Source: Sphaerisporangium melleum
Lineage (GTDB): Bacteria > Actinomycetota > Actinomycetes > Streptosporangiales > Streptosporangiaceae
DNA: 34,458 nucleotides
Direction: 5' to 3'
Assembly (NCBI RefSeq): GCF_014646695.1
Contig: NZ_BMNT01000032.1
Coordinates: 1 to 34,458 of the forward strand
The translations under genes and the position numbers were made by a program. This document shows, one piece after another, positions 8,201-15,415 of this stretch. How positions within the stretch are numbered: position 1 is the stretch's first letter; every line of letters starts with the position of its first letter. Below the pieces are notes generated by a model. The model was not told where the DNA came from. It did no database searches and worked only from the letters and a program-made list of their open reading frames with translations.

Positions 8201-9978
8201 GCAGCACCCGCACGGACGTCGTCACGGGCAAGGAGTACTACTACCTGGCCAACGACAAGGTCCGGGCCTCCATCACGCCGTACACCGCCGCCAACAACGG
8301 CGTCGGCGGGCTGGGGCAGGGCGCGCTGTCGGACCTCATGCTCAACGACGCGAGCGGCGCCGAGACCCTCGACTGGGGCGAGATGCTGCTGCGTCCGAGC
8401 CTCACGCCGCCCGACTCGTGGGACCGGCCGGGCGACCAGCTCGACCTGCCCGACCTCGCGGTCGACGGCGCCGCCGTGGTCGGCAACGGTCAGTACCGCG
8501 CGAACCCGGCGATCAAGGCTCAGGTCCGCTACGAGACCCTGCCCGACGCTCCGATCGTGAAGATGACGGTCAAGCTGACCAACACCGGCACGACGGACTA
8601 TCAGGGGTACTTCAACTACATGATCGACCCCGACAGTTCGGTCGACAACGGCCGCATTCCCGGGTTCAGCGGGACCAACCCGGGGCTGAAGACCTCGGGC
8701 TGGACCGGGAAGTACGTCTACGCCGGTGCCGACGCGCCCACCACGAACGGCCAGGCCGCCCACGGTCTCGCCTGGGCGCTGGACACGCCGGCCGCGGTCG
8801 GCGCGTACGGCTACATCGAGGGCCTCTACTACGACGCCACGATGGCGCCCGGTGCCACCAGGCAGTTCAGCTTCTACCACATGACCGACTACGCGACCGC
8901 CGGTGGCGACCCCACCCGAAACATCGCCAAGTGGACCGACGAGATCGACCTGCACGACCCGGCGGTCCCGGACGCCTCTCGCGCGGCCGGTACGATCACC
9001 GCGGGCGGCACCGCCGTCTCCGGTGCCCGGGTCGCCCTGGAGCAGGACGGCGCGGTGGTCGCGGCCACGAGCACCGACGCCCAGGGCAAGTACCTCCTCA
9101 CGGCCCCGGCCGGCCGGTACGACGTCCGGGTGTCCGCGCTGGGCTACCGGACGGCCATCGGCACGGTCACCGTGCCGGCGGCGGGCAGCGGCGTCGCCGA
9201 CGTCGCGCTGGAGCCGGTCACGGTCGAGGCGGGCTATGGCAAGCGGATCGGCTCGGGTCTGGCCGAGGCGGGCTACGGCGACGTCATGCTCGAGAACGAC
9301 AGGTTCTCGATGGCGATCGCCGACGCCTACAACGACGCGCAGCTCTCCGGTGGCACCCGCGGCAAGCCGGTCGACATCGCCGTCCGCGGCAGGGCCGACC
9401 AGTTCGACTGGATCAACCTGCCCTACGTCTCGGCGACCCAGCCGACCGGCGGTAGCGCGTGGGACATCCGGTCGGTGGCGGCGACCGACGTCCGAATCGT
9501 CCAGGCGACCGGCGACAAGGCCGTCGTCCGGGTGTCCGGGCCGGTCAACGGCTTCAAGGACCTGACGGCGACGACGACGTACACGCTGAAGCCGGGCGAC
9601 GACTTCGCGACGGTCTCGACGGAGCTCCGCAACTCCGGCTCGGCTCCGCTCAACGTGTGGACCGGTGACGCGATGGACCACGACGAGGCCGGCCAGGCCA
9701 GTGTCATCCCGGGCACCGGCATCGTGCCGCCGGGTGCGACGGCGGCCTACGTTCCGACCAAGCCGTACATCGGCATGACCGGGACCGACCCGCAGGTCTT
9801 CGGTCTGGTCTACGGGACGCCGGCCGGCGCCTTCGACGTCTACGCCGCGGGCAACTGGGTGATGAGCCGGTTCAACGTGGACGTGCCCGCGGGTGGCTCC
9901 TTCACCCTCACCCGCAAGCTCGTCGTCACCCCGGGCACTGACGCGATCGGCATCCTCGACCGCGTCCCCGCGCCGTAA
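5278..9978 (+). CDS. Giant secreted metallophosphoesterase with PQQ-like beta-propeller and CarboxypepD_reg-like modules
   Basis: 1566 residues from ATG 5278 (AAGGA at 5268-5272). Approximate order: signal peptide (1-36); SdrD-B-like module with DANGDGTRDPGE (43-135); calcineurin-like phosphoesterase (150-380); its C-terminal beta-domain (380-480); a PQQ-type beta-propeller with repeated YAVDAKTGKVAWK-like blades (486-870); a carboxypeptidase-regulatory-like domain (875-955); a large beta-rich domain of unknown family (965-1230); a second regulatory-like domain (1236-1315); and another unknown beta-rich C-terminal domain. All five phosphoesterase motifs are present: DPH (~157), GDL (~186), GNHE (~216), TH (~293) and GHEH (~325), so the enzyme should bind two metals. 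It probably acts outside the cell; its phosphoester substrate is unknown. No sortase motif or C-terminal membrane anchor is visible. Confidence 0.85.
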   Translation: MSAFTWTRARLRAVLYTTTLGLAAGVVAGPLASYAATAIDPPEATVRGVVYVDANGDGTRDPGEAGLRGVRVSDGKAATTTAADGSYSLTISTGRRKTDIVWAAQPRGYRFALDQYKEPKFWADLGQLADGATPTADFALVRDRLSDGDTFSWANIADPHVNAQLPDQIREINSTGTDLRFIAVSGDLTNDASQGQFDTYRRGAQQSAVGVWPAVGNHEYASGSAYEDKIENYRRNVGPEWYSFNYGNRHFVVLENNGSAPFEEELNWLKDDLAASVPLDENPANDIEVVVLTHQPMNVPFGSPSTYDAFGDVLEHYKAQLILVGHEHSNHVENRSAFASTAKHIQTVSSSYTIDNAPRGFRYIHMAGPGFDNPFRMYGENEHLTIVSPAPGSKVPAASLPDIQINAYDTGDEVVSARYRIAGEKNWMPLHPSGEFTWHANLPNSMQRAGRHGIDVKVVDAAGKTWTKSAEFTLTGEPALKPVAGGDWNQHHGDEAHSGVAPAQEPGRRLAWSFPTNGTFLTGSPVIHDGVVYAGTRDENGDGNSRIHAVQLKNGKELWNFAVPQSIHGSLAYGDGLIFAPTLGSELYAVDAKTGKVAWKAVPEQAPAPNNQRTYGYYSPAVSGHTVLWPYQTRFGIGSQGVLKALDTRTGAQIWASPMSGATMSDGTPAVMDGTVYVGNETADRVLAYDLATGARKWTGAESLGSWQDGVPTAAEGKVFIGANNGIAARDAKTGATLWTYLSPRSSLVSSGSTPSAAAVKDGVVYMGFPSGAVVALDARTGNVFWERVLPGDIYHGGVMSSPVVAGDTLFVGANNGRFYALATDTGQILWSHEIGTWVGAGPAVSGNTVVTGAWDGNLYAYVPGGESAQRWATVTGTVSDPETGAPIAGAKVTAVAAGQDTAVTSTDDKGRYRLGLQASAWTVTAAKRGLIADDRSAVGVTVGATGDTKADLKLIKVAHPVAGASTYAPDYGNGSTRTDVVTGKEYYYLANDKVRASITPYTAANNGVGGLGQGALSDLMLNDASGAETLDWGEMLLRPSLTPPDSWDRPGDQLDLPDLAVDGAAVVGNGQYRANPAIKAQVRYETLPDAPIVKMTVKLTNTGTTDYQGYFNYMIDPDSSVDNGRIPGFSGTNPGLKTSGWTGKYVYAGADAPTTNGQAAHGLAWALDTPAAVGAYGYIEGLYYDATMAPGATRQFSFYHMTDYATAGGDPTRNIAKWTDEIDLHDPAVPDASRAAGTITAGGTAVSGARVALEQDGAVVAATSTDAQGKYLLTAPAGRYDVRVSALGYRTAIGTVTVPAAGSGVADVALEPVTVEAGYGKRIGSGLAEAGYGDVMLENDRFSMAIADAYNDAQLSGGTRGKPVDIAVRGRADQFDWINLPYVSATQPTGGSAWDIRSVAATDVRIVQATGDKAVVRVSGPVNGFKDLTATTTYTLKPGDDFATVSTELRNSGSAPLNVWTGDAMDHDEAGQASVIPGTGIVPPGATAAYVPTKPYIGMTGTDPQVFGLVYGTPAGAFDVYAAGNWVMSRFNVDVPAGGSFTLTRKLVVTPGTDAIGILDRVPAP

Positions 9979-10000
9979 CGCACACCCGCTCCACCCCACA

Positions 10001-10031
10001 GGGCCGGCCCGGTCGCCGACCGGGCCGGCCC
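10001..10031 (+). terminator. Strong terminator hairpin after the phosphoesterase
   Basis: A perfect 14-bp G/C stem (GGGCCGGCCCGGTC at 10001-10014, complement at 10018-10031) with a 3-nt GCC loop starts 23 bp after the stop codon. Confidence 0.85.
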
Positions 10032-10092
10032 GACCCTTCGACACCTCCGCTGCGGCGGGCGGCGCCCCACGACCGGCGCCGCCCCGCGGCGC

Positions 10093-10106
10093 GGGTGGCG
10101 CCACCC
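10093..10106. repeat. 14-bp perfect palindrome upstream of a secreted protein gene
   Basis: GGGTGGC at 10093-10099 is followed directly by its complement GCCACCC. With no loop it is a poor RNA hairpin and more like a dyad for a dimeric DNA-binding protein. It lies about 80 bp before the next start codon. Function is inferred only from position. Confidence 0.3.
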
Positions 10107-10186
10107 AGTCGCGTTGCTCCGGAGCCCACCGACCCAAGCGCGGGCCGGCGTGCCAACTTCTCCGGCGGAAGGCGCGTCTCACCTTC

Positions 10187-11260
10187 ATGGGCATATTGCT
10201 TCGTGGCACCGCCGCGGCCGTCGTCTTCCTCGTCACCACAGGACCGGCCGCCGCTCAGGCCACCGCGCCGGCCGGGCGGTGGAGTGTCGTGCACGACGAC
10301 CGCCGCGACTCCTACGAGGCGGTGACGGTGACGCCGGGCGGGGCCGTCTGGGTCGCCGGGACCAGGCGCCCGGCCGGCGGATCGACCGGCGCCGAGCCGC
10401 TGCTGCTGAAGGGCGGCCGATCCACCTTCACGCGCGTCACCGGGCCGGGCTTCGCGGTGAAGCGCCTGGCGTCGGCGTCCGACACCAGGGTCTGGGCCTT
10501 CGGCGCCTCGCGATACGCCCGGTGGGACGGCAAGCACTGGCAGGTCAAGCGATGGAGCCACGGCCGGGTGGACCGGGCGTACGCCATCGGGAAGAACCTG
10601 TGGGTCATCGAGGACTCCAGCACGTTCCCGCCGGCCGGTAAGGCCGGGTGGAAGGCGCGGTCCACGCTGCGGCTTCTGACCGGGTCGGTATGGCGCAAGG
10701 TCCGCACGCCGATCGTGGTCAAAGGACTGGACGGCAAGTGGGCGGCGGGCTCGGTACGGGGCACGGCGGCCCTGGCCCGCTGGACCGGCACGGCGTGGCG
10801 CGCGGTCGCGCTTCCCGCGCTTCCGGCCGCGCACGCGGGCCAGATCTCGGAGCTGACGGATGTCGCGGTCGACGGTGAGACCGGCCGGGTGATGGCCGTC
10901 GGCTGGGCCGCCTGGCCGTGCGGCGACGCGAAGCGCTCCTTCTGCGGTGAGACGCTGCTGCTGTCCGGCTACCTGGGCGGCTTCACCTTCGAGGTCCGTG
11001 GCGAACCGGGCTTCCAGCCGCGCGCCCAGGCGGAGCCCGACGGCAGAGGCGGGGCCTTCGTCGTCTACGACGCCAAGGGCGGAGGCAGCGCGTTTCTGCA
11101 CATCGGCACCGATGGTGTCGAGCCGGGCGTCTTCCCGGCTCCGCCGGGCCGGCAGGCGTCCGTCCGTGACCTCGCCATCCAGCCGGAGAGCGGTTCCGTC
11201 TGGGCGGCCGGCGGGGCACGTTCCGGCCGTGGCGGCGTGATCTGGTCCTACCGCCGCTGA
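10187..11260 (+). CDS. Secreted protein of unknown function, probably beta-propeller-like
   Basis: 357 residues from the ATG at 10187, which directly begins a signal peptide (MGILLRGTAAAVVFLVTTGPAAAQA); longer in-frame starts would put ~98 low-quality residues before it. A loose GGAAGG lies about 14 bases upstream. The mature part shows repeated short strand motifs such as GGAVWVAGT, TRVWAFGA, KNLWVIED and GSVWAAGG spaced through the protein, typical of beta-propeller blades. Four-residue W/V-rich strands alternate with RWDGKHWQ-type turns. No catalytic motif or named family is recognised. It is followed by a small hairpin and then a long non-coding stretch, so it is probably monocistronic. 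Confidence 0.7.
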   Translation: MGILLRGTAAAVVFLVTTGPAAAQATAPAGRWSVVHDDRRDSYEAVTVTPGGAVWVAGTRRPAGGSTGAEPLLLKGGRSTFTRVTGPGFAVKRLASASDTRVWAFGASRYARWDGKHWQVKRWSHGRVDRAYAIGKNLWVIEDSSTFPPAGKAGWKARSTLRLLTGSVWRKVRTPIVVKGLDGKWAAGSVRGTAALARWTGTAWRAVALPALPAAHAGQISELTDVAVDGETGRVMAVGWAAWPCGDAKRSFCGETLLLSGYLGGFTFEVRGEPGFQPRAQAEPDGRGGAFVVYDAKGGGSAFLHIGTDGVEPGVFPAPPGRQASVRDLAIQPESGSVWAAGGARSGRGGVIWSYRR

Positions 11261-11263
11261 GCC

Positions 11264-11279
11264 GCCCCGGCATCGGGGC
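11264..11279 (+). terminator. Short hairpin after the secreted protein gene
   Basis: GCCCCG (11264-11269) pairs perfectly with CGGGGC (11274-11279) across a GCAT loop, beginning three bases after the stop codon. Confidence 0.5.
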
Positions 11280-11280
11280 C

Positions 11281-11997
11281 GTCCCGCACCAAGCCCTGCC
11301 GAGGGCGTCTCAGCCTGCCCTGTCCCGGACCCGGCTCTGTCGAAGAGCATCTCGCCCCGTCCCGCGCCGCGCCGCGCCGCGCCGCGCCGCGCCGCCCTGC
11401 CCCGCGCCGCCCTGCCCCGCGCCGCCCTGCATCGCCTCGCCCTGCCTCGTTTCGGGCTCAGTTGCTCCGGGCGGCCGTGCGGGGATGCGCCGGCGACGCG
11501 TCGTCCATGCCGCCCGCCGGCCGTGCGGGCCACCTGAAGGACGGCGGTCCTGACTCGTGCGGTGTCTCGGCGGACCCGTGGAGAAGCCGGGCGTTCCGGT
11601 CGGTGGACGCGCGGCGTCTTCGGCGTGCCCACATGAGGTGACCACGCCGAATAGGGGGCCGAAAGTTCTTCGATAGCGCCTCCAGGCAGCGTGCGAAGTG
11701 GCCGGGATATGGGCAGCCCGTTTCCCGGACCACGCGGCCGTAGCAAGAAGTCTCGAAGGTCCGGCCCGCGAACCGGACCCGTAATCGCCATCTGCTCTCA
11801 AGGTCCCTCGGCGGGCGCGACGCCCCGGCACGGTGCCGCCGGTCGTCGCCCCATTCTCGATCTCCCGACCACGTGGCCGAACGCGAACCAGCGGCAGGCC
11901 CGATGCGATGCCGTGCCACGTCACGCCATACCAGGACGCGGCACGCCGGTCACCCTAACCATGTGACGGACTAGCTGACAGAAACACGAGGAAGCCG
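11281..11997. other. 717-bp intergenic region upstream of the biosynthetic locus
   Basis: No convincing gene is seen. The left third holds a low-complexity C/G tandem repeat. The right half (about 11640-11990) is less GC-rich and should contain the promoter of the N-hydroxylase operon, but I cannot point to a confident -35/-10 pair. Open frames here, such as a minus-strand one over 11458-11919, have weak third-position GC bias and no family match that I recognise. This region marks the left edge of the biosynthetic locus. Confidence 0.6.
11362..11430. repeat. Tandem repeat: six CCGCG units then ~2.6 copies of a 15-mer
   Basis: Six consecutive CCGCG units (11362-11391) are followed by two exact copies of CCGCCCTGCCCCGCG (11392-11406 and 11407-11421) and a partial third. 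It is non-coding and located just left of the biosynthetic locus. Slippage-type expansion is the simplest origin. Confidence 0.85.
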
Positions 11998-13341
11998 ATG
12001 AAACACCGGGATGTGGAACTGCTCGCGATTGGTGCCGGACCTGCGAATCTGGCCCTCGCGGTCGCCCTCGAAGAGCTCGCGCCGGCCGGGCTGGCCGCCG
12101 ACTCGCTGGTGATCGAACAGGCCGACACCGTGGCGTGGCAGCCGGGGATGCTGCTGCCGGAGGCACAGAGCCAGGTCTCCTTCCTCAAGGACCTCGTCAC
12201 CCTGCGCAACCCGTGCAGCCGGTTCTCGTTCGTGAACTACCTCCACTCGGTGGGCCGGCTCAGCCAGTTCATCAACATGGGCAGCCTGTGGCCGTACCGG
12301 ATCGAGATCTCCGACTACTTCAAGTGGGTCGCCGACTCCCTGACCCGTGTCCGGCTCGAGTACGCCCGCCGGTGCACGTCGGTGGAGCCGCTGCGGGACG
12401 CCGAGGGCACGCTCACCGGCTGGCTGACCCGCCTGGCCGACGGGTCGACGATCCGCAGCCGCCACCTCGTCATGGGGATCGGCAGGGACGCCTACGTCCC
12501 CGAGGAGTTCGCGGGGCTGCCGGCGCGGCGGGTCATCCACAGCACGCGGTACATCCAGCGGATCGCCGAGTTGCCCAAGGCGGTCCCGTACCGGGTCGCG
12601 GTGATCGGCGGCGCGCAGAGCGCGGCCGAGATGTTCGACGCCGTCCAGAGCGACCTGCCGGGCTGCCAGCCGACCATGGTGATGCGGTCGATCGGCCTGA
12701 AGACCTACGAGAACAGCAAGTTCACCAACGAGCTGTACTTCCCGGACGCGGTGGACGGCTTCTTCGACGCACGGCCGGAGGCACGCGAGCAGATCCTCAA
12801 GGAGATGCACATCACCAACTACTCCGGCCTCAACCCGGCGACGCTGGAGAAGCTGTACAGCGCGCTGTACCTCGACCGGCTGGCCGGCAAGGGCAGGCTG
12901 CGCGTGCTCACGATGCACGACGTGACCTCGGCGCGCGAGGACAGCGACGAGGTGGTCCTGGAATTGACCGACCGCAGGACGGGCGAGGTCGAGGAACTGC
13001 GTTGCGACCTGGTGCTGCTCGGCACGGGGTTCGTGCGCTCGATGCCGTCCCTGGTGCGCGGCCTCGCCGACGCGCTCGGCCTGGAGCGCGTCACGGTGAA
13101 CCGGACCTACAAGCTCGACGTTCCCGGCCCCGCCACCGCGGGCTGCTACCTGCAGGGCGTCAACGAGGAGACACACGGCATCGCCGACTCGCTGCTGAGC
13201 ATGCAGGCCGTACGGGCCTGGGAGATCACCAACGACATCCTGGCGGATCGCGCCGCCGGCCTGGCGGGCGAGCCGGCGGAGAACGTGCCGATGCCGCTCC
13301 CGCCGCTGCCGGGCACCCCCGTAGCCGTTTCCGCCATCTGA
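11998..13341 (+). CDS. L-lysine/ornithine N-monooxygenase (N6-hydroxylase), SidA/IucD family
   Basis: 447 residues from ATG 11998 (GAGGAA at 11988-11993). The enzyme should hydroxylate the side-chain amine of lysine or ornithine using FAD, NADPH and O2. Visible features are the FAD motif AIGAGPANLALAVAL (~residue 11), the family motif SFLKDLVTLRNPCSRFSFVNYL (~60-82; quoted in part), the NADPH motif VIGGAQSAAEMF (~202) and the late LLGTGFVRSMP motif (~340). It is the first gene of a tight operon with a cupin and a MetRS-like protein. The homologous trio in hydrazine pathways (Spb38 with Spb40) starts with lysine N6-hydroxylation, so lysine is the likelier substrate here. A siderophore role is less likely because no siderophore synthetase or transporter is nearby. 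Confidence 0.9.
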   Translation: MKHRDVELLAIGAGPANLALAVALEELAPAGLAADSLVIEQADTVAWQPGMLLPEAQSQVSFLKDLVTLRNPCSRFSFVNYLHSVGRLSQFINMGSLWPYRIEISDYFKWVADSLTRVRLEYARRCTSVEPLRDAEGTLTGWLTRLADGSTIRSRHLVMGIGRDAYVPEEFAGLPARRVIHSTRYIQRIAELPKAVPYRVAVIGGAQSAAEMFDAVQSDLPGCQPTMVMRSIGLKTYENSKFTNELYFPDAVDGFFDARPEAREQILKEMHITNYSGLNPATLEKLYSALYLDRLAGKGRLRVLTMHDVTSAREDSDEVVLELTDRRTGEVEELRCDLVLLGTGFVRSMPSLVRGLADALGLERVTVNRTYKLDVPGPATAGCYLQGVNEETHGIADSLLSMQAVRAWEITNDILADRAAGLAGEPAENVPMPLPPLPGTPVAVSAI

Positions 13342-13359
13342 GAGCCGAAGGACGCGATC

Positions 13360-13776
13360 ATGGACATTCGCAGGCTGGACCGGGACCGGCTGGGTCCCGA
13401 CAACAACCACTCCCAGCGCCTCATGCCGTGGGCCGCGCTCAACGCGCCCTTCGAGGGCGCGTGGTGCCTGGTCAAGGCGGGCACGGCGACCACCGCGCAC
13501 GCGCACCACGAGTACGAGATCTTCATCGCGGTCTCCGGCGAGGCCGTTCTGGCCTCCGAGGGGGAGCGCAGGCCCTTCCGGCCGGGTGACCTGGTGCACT
13601 TTCCTCCGCACACCGAACACCAGGTCATCAACGAAGGCGACGAGGACTTCGAGATGTACGCCGTGTGGTGGGACGTCCCGATGAGCCACACCTTCACCGA
13701 ACGTCACGAGATCGAGGAGATCGCCGCGCGCGACGGCGAAGCGGCCCTGGCCGTCCGGAACGGAGCCGACCGGTGA
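13360..13776 (+). CDS. Cupin protein, proposed N-N bond-forming half of a split hydrazine synthetase
   Basis: 138 residues forming a single cupin barrel. The metal ligands of motif 1 are seen as HAHHEYE in GTATTAHAHHEYEIFIAVSG, and motif 2 as FRPGDLVHFPPHTEHQVIN with the last His. ATG 13360 has GAAGGA at 13347-13352 and lies 18 bp after the N-hydroxylase stop. The stop overlaps the start of the MetRS-like gene by 4 bp, implying translational coupling and a complex. In characterised hydrazine synthetases a cupin is fused to a MetRS-like domain, and the metal-bound cupin is thought to carry out the N-N bond-forming rearrangement. That role is inferred here from context. Alone, the protein would only be called a small cupin. 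Confidence 0.85.
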   Translation: MDIRRLDRDRLGPDNNHSQRLMPWAALNAPFEGAWCLVKAGTATTAHAHHEYEIFIAVSGEAVLASEGERRPFRPGDLVHFPPHTEHQVINEGDEDFEMYAVWWDVPMSHTFTERHEIEEIAARDGEAALAVRNGADR

Positions 13777-15395
13777 ACGAGCGCGACGCCCACCGCCGGG
13801 CCATCATCATCGACACCCCGCCGACCTCCAACGGCGACCTGCACGTCGGGCACCTGGCGGGCCCGTTCATGGCGGCCGACGTGTACGCGCGCTACCTGCG
13901 CTCGAACGGGCGCCCGGTGGTGTTCTCCAGCGGCACCGACGACAGCCAGACCTACGTGCTGGCCAGTGCCCGGCGCAAGGGGCTCACGCCAGAGGAGCTC
14001 AGCGGCAGGTCCTGGCACGAGATACGCGCCACGCTCGCCGGCATGGGCGTCTCCCTCGACGGCTTCGCGCCGTACGACGACCGCTACCGGGCCTCGGTGC
14101 TGAAGTTCCTCACCACCCTGCACCAGGCGGGCAAGTTCCGGGAGAAGACGGTCAGGCTGCCGTACTCCGAGCGCCGCGGCGAGTACCTCGTCGAGGGCCT
14201 GGTCTGCGGCTACTGCCCGATCTGCCTGGTGGAGAGCCGGGGCGGGCTGTGCGAGACCTGCGGCCACCAGAACAACTTCGACGAGCTGATCGAGCCGCGC
14301 TCCACCGTCGATCCCGACGACGTGGTGACGCACCGCGAGGCCCGCATCCTGGTGCTGCCGATGGAGGAGTACCGCGAGCGGCTCACCGCCTACTACCGCG
14401 AGCGCGAGCCGCGGCTGCGGCCGCACACGATGCAGCTGGTGCGCGAGGTGCTGGCCCGGCCGCTGCCCGACTTCCCGATCACCTACCCCATCGGCTGGGG
14501 CATCCCCGCGCCGTTCCCCGAGACTCCCGGCCAGCGGATCAACGCCTGGGCCGAGGGCATGCCGGCCGTCATGTACACCACGGCGTACGCAGCCGAGCGG
14601 CTCGGCGAGCGGCACGCCGACGACGACGAGCTGTGGCGCGCCGAGCACGACCCGGAGATCGTGTACTTCATCGGGTTCGACAACGTCTACTTCTGGGGCT
14701 TCACCCACATCGCCGCGCTGATGGCGCACGACGGCAGGTACGCGCTGCCGCACACCTTCCTCTCCAACGAGTTCTACGAGCTGGAGAACGCCAAGTTCTC
14801 CACCAGCCTCGGCCATGTGCTCTACACCAAGGACCTGCTGGAGGAGGTGCCGCGGGACCTGGTGCGCTTCTACCTCGCGATCAGCTGCCCCGAGCACCAG
14901 CAGACCAACTTCAGCCGTGACGCGCTGGCCAAGGTGACCGGCGACCGCCTGGTGCGGCCGTGGAACCGGCTGGCCGGGCTGCTGGGCAAGGCGGTCGCCG
15001 ACGCGGGCGCCGAGGGCACGGTCCTGCCGGTGTCCGAGGAGGGACGGCGGCGCGCCGAGGCCGTGGCCGAGCGGTTCCGCGCCTGCTACGAGCTGTCCGG
15101 CTACAGCCTCACGCGGGCCGCCAACCTGATCGTCGGCCAGCTCGACCGGCTGGTCCGCCAGGCGCGGCTCGTCCACGAGACCGCGGCCGACCCGGCCGGG
15201 CTCGGCGACCTCTTCCTCGACGTGCGCGTCCTGATGGCCTGCGCCTCCCCGATCCTGATCGACCTCGCGAGGGCCGCGAGTGAGGCGGGCGGATTCTCCC
15301 TGCGCCTGGACGACGACGGGCTCCGTCCCGAGCACATCGCTCCCTTCGCCCTGCCCCTGCTGGGCGCCTCCGACGACGCGGCGCACGCGCGCTGA
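13773..15395 (+). CDS. Methionyl-tRNA synthetase-like ligase, proposed half of a split hydrazine synthetase
   Basis: 540 residues from the GTG at 13773 (GTGA overlap with the cupin stop). It is a class I aminoacyl-tRNA-synthetase fold: the HIGH motif is HVGH (residues 24-27) in PPTSNGDLHVGH, the KMSKS loop is KFSTS (341-345), and a metal knuckle is formed by Cys145, 148, 151, 160 and 163. A helical domain resembling the anticodon-binding region follows. KFSTS and the context argue against a housekeeping MetRS. In Spb40-type enzymes the MetRS-like part activates an amino acid (glycine in the known case) with ATP and joins it to N6-hydroxylysine before N-N bond formation. The amino acid used here cannot be read from the sequence. 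A tRNA-charging role is possible but unlikely. Confidence 0.88.
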   Translation: MNERDAHRRAIIIDTPPTSNGDLHVGHLAGPFMAADVYARYLRSNGRPVVFSSGTDDSQTYVLASARRKGLTPEELSGRSWHEIRATLAGMGVSLDGFAPYDDRYRASVLKFLTTLHQAGKFREKTVRLPYSERRGEYLVEGLVCGYCPICLVESRGGLCETCGHQNNFDELIEPRSTVDPDDVVTHREARILVLPMEEYRERLTAYYREREPRLRPHTMQLVREVLARPLPDFPITYPIGWGIPAPFPETPGQRINAWAEGMPAVMYTTAYAAERLGERHADDDELWRAEHDPEIVYFIGFDNVYFWGFTHIAALMAHDGRYALPHTFLSNEFYELENAKFSTSLGHVLYTKDLLEEVPRDLVRFYLAISCPEHQQTNFSRDALAKVTGDRLVRPWNRLAGLLGKAVADAGAEGTVLPVSEEGRRRAEAVAERFRACYELSGYSLTRAANLIVGQLDRLVRQARLVHETAADPAGLGDLFLDVRVLMACASPILIDLARAASEAGGFSLRLDDDGLRPEHIAPFALPLLGASDDAAHAR

Positions 15396-15415
15396 ACCAC
15401 GCGAACCTTTAGTGA

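Noticed and set aside
10086-10130. T-box-like sequence near GGGTGGCGCCACCC
   Set aside because: It resembles the T-box core only in part and is a simple palindrome. No specifier stem is seen and the downstream gene is an unrelated secreted protein.
5263-10239. Long minus-strand open frames (up to ~840 codons) opposite the phosphoesterase gene
   Set aside because: They are mirror frames of a high-GC gene: Arg/Val/Gly/Asp-rich, without domains or ribosome-binding sites, while the plus-strand frame has clear catalytic motifs and a signal peptide.
11458-11919. Minus-strand open frame of 153 codons in the intergenic region left of the biosynthetic locus
   Set aside because: A middle segment looks protein-like (FETSCYGRVVRETGCPYPGHF), but third-position GC is clearly below that of the real genes, the ends are Arg/Ser-rich and no start signal is seen. 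It could be a decayed gene, but I cannot support it.
11998-13341. Siderophore pathway suggested by the N-hydroxylase
   Set aside because: No IucA/IucC-type synthetase, NRPS, acyl-hydroxamate transferase of the usual kind, iron ABC transporter or iron-box is seen nearby, while cupin and MetRS-like genes directly follow.
13773-15395. Housekeeping methionyl-tRNA synthetase
   Set aside because: Altered KMSKS loop (KFSTS), overlap with a cupin gene and an operon with an N-hydroxylase and an oxygenase all point to a biosynthetic ligase.
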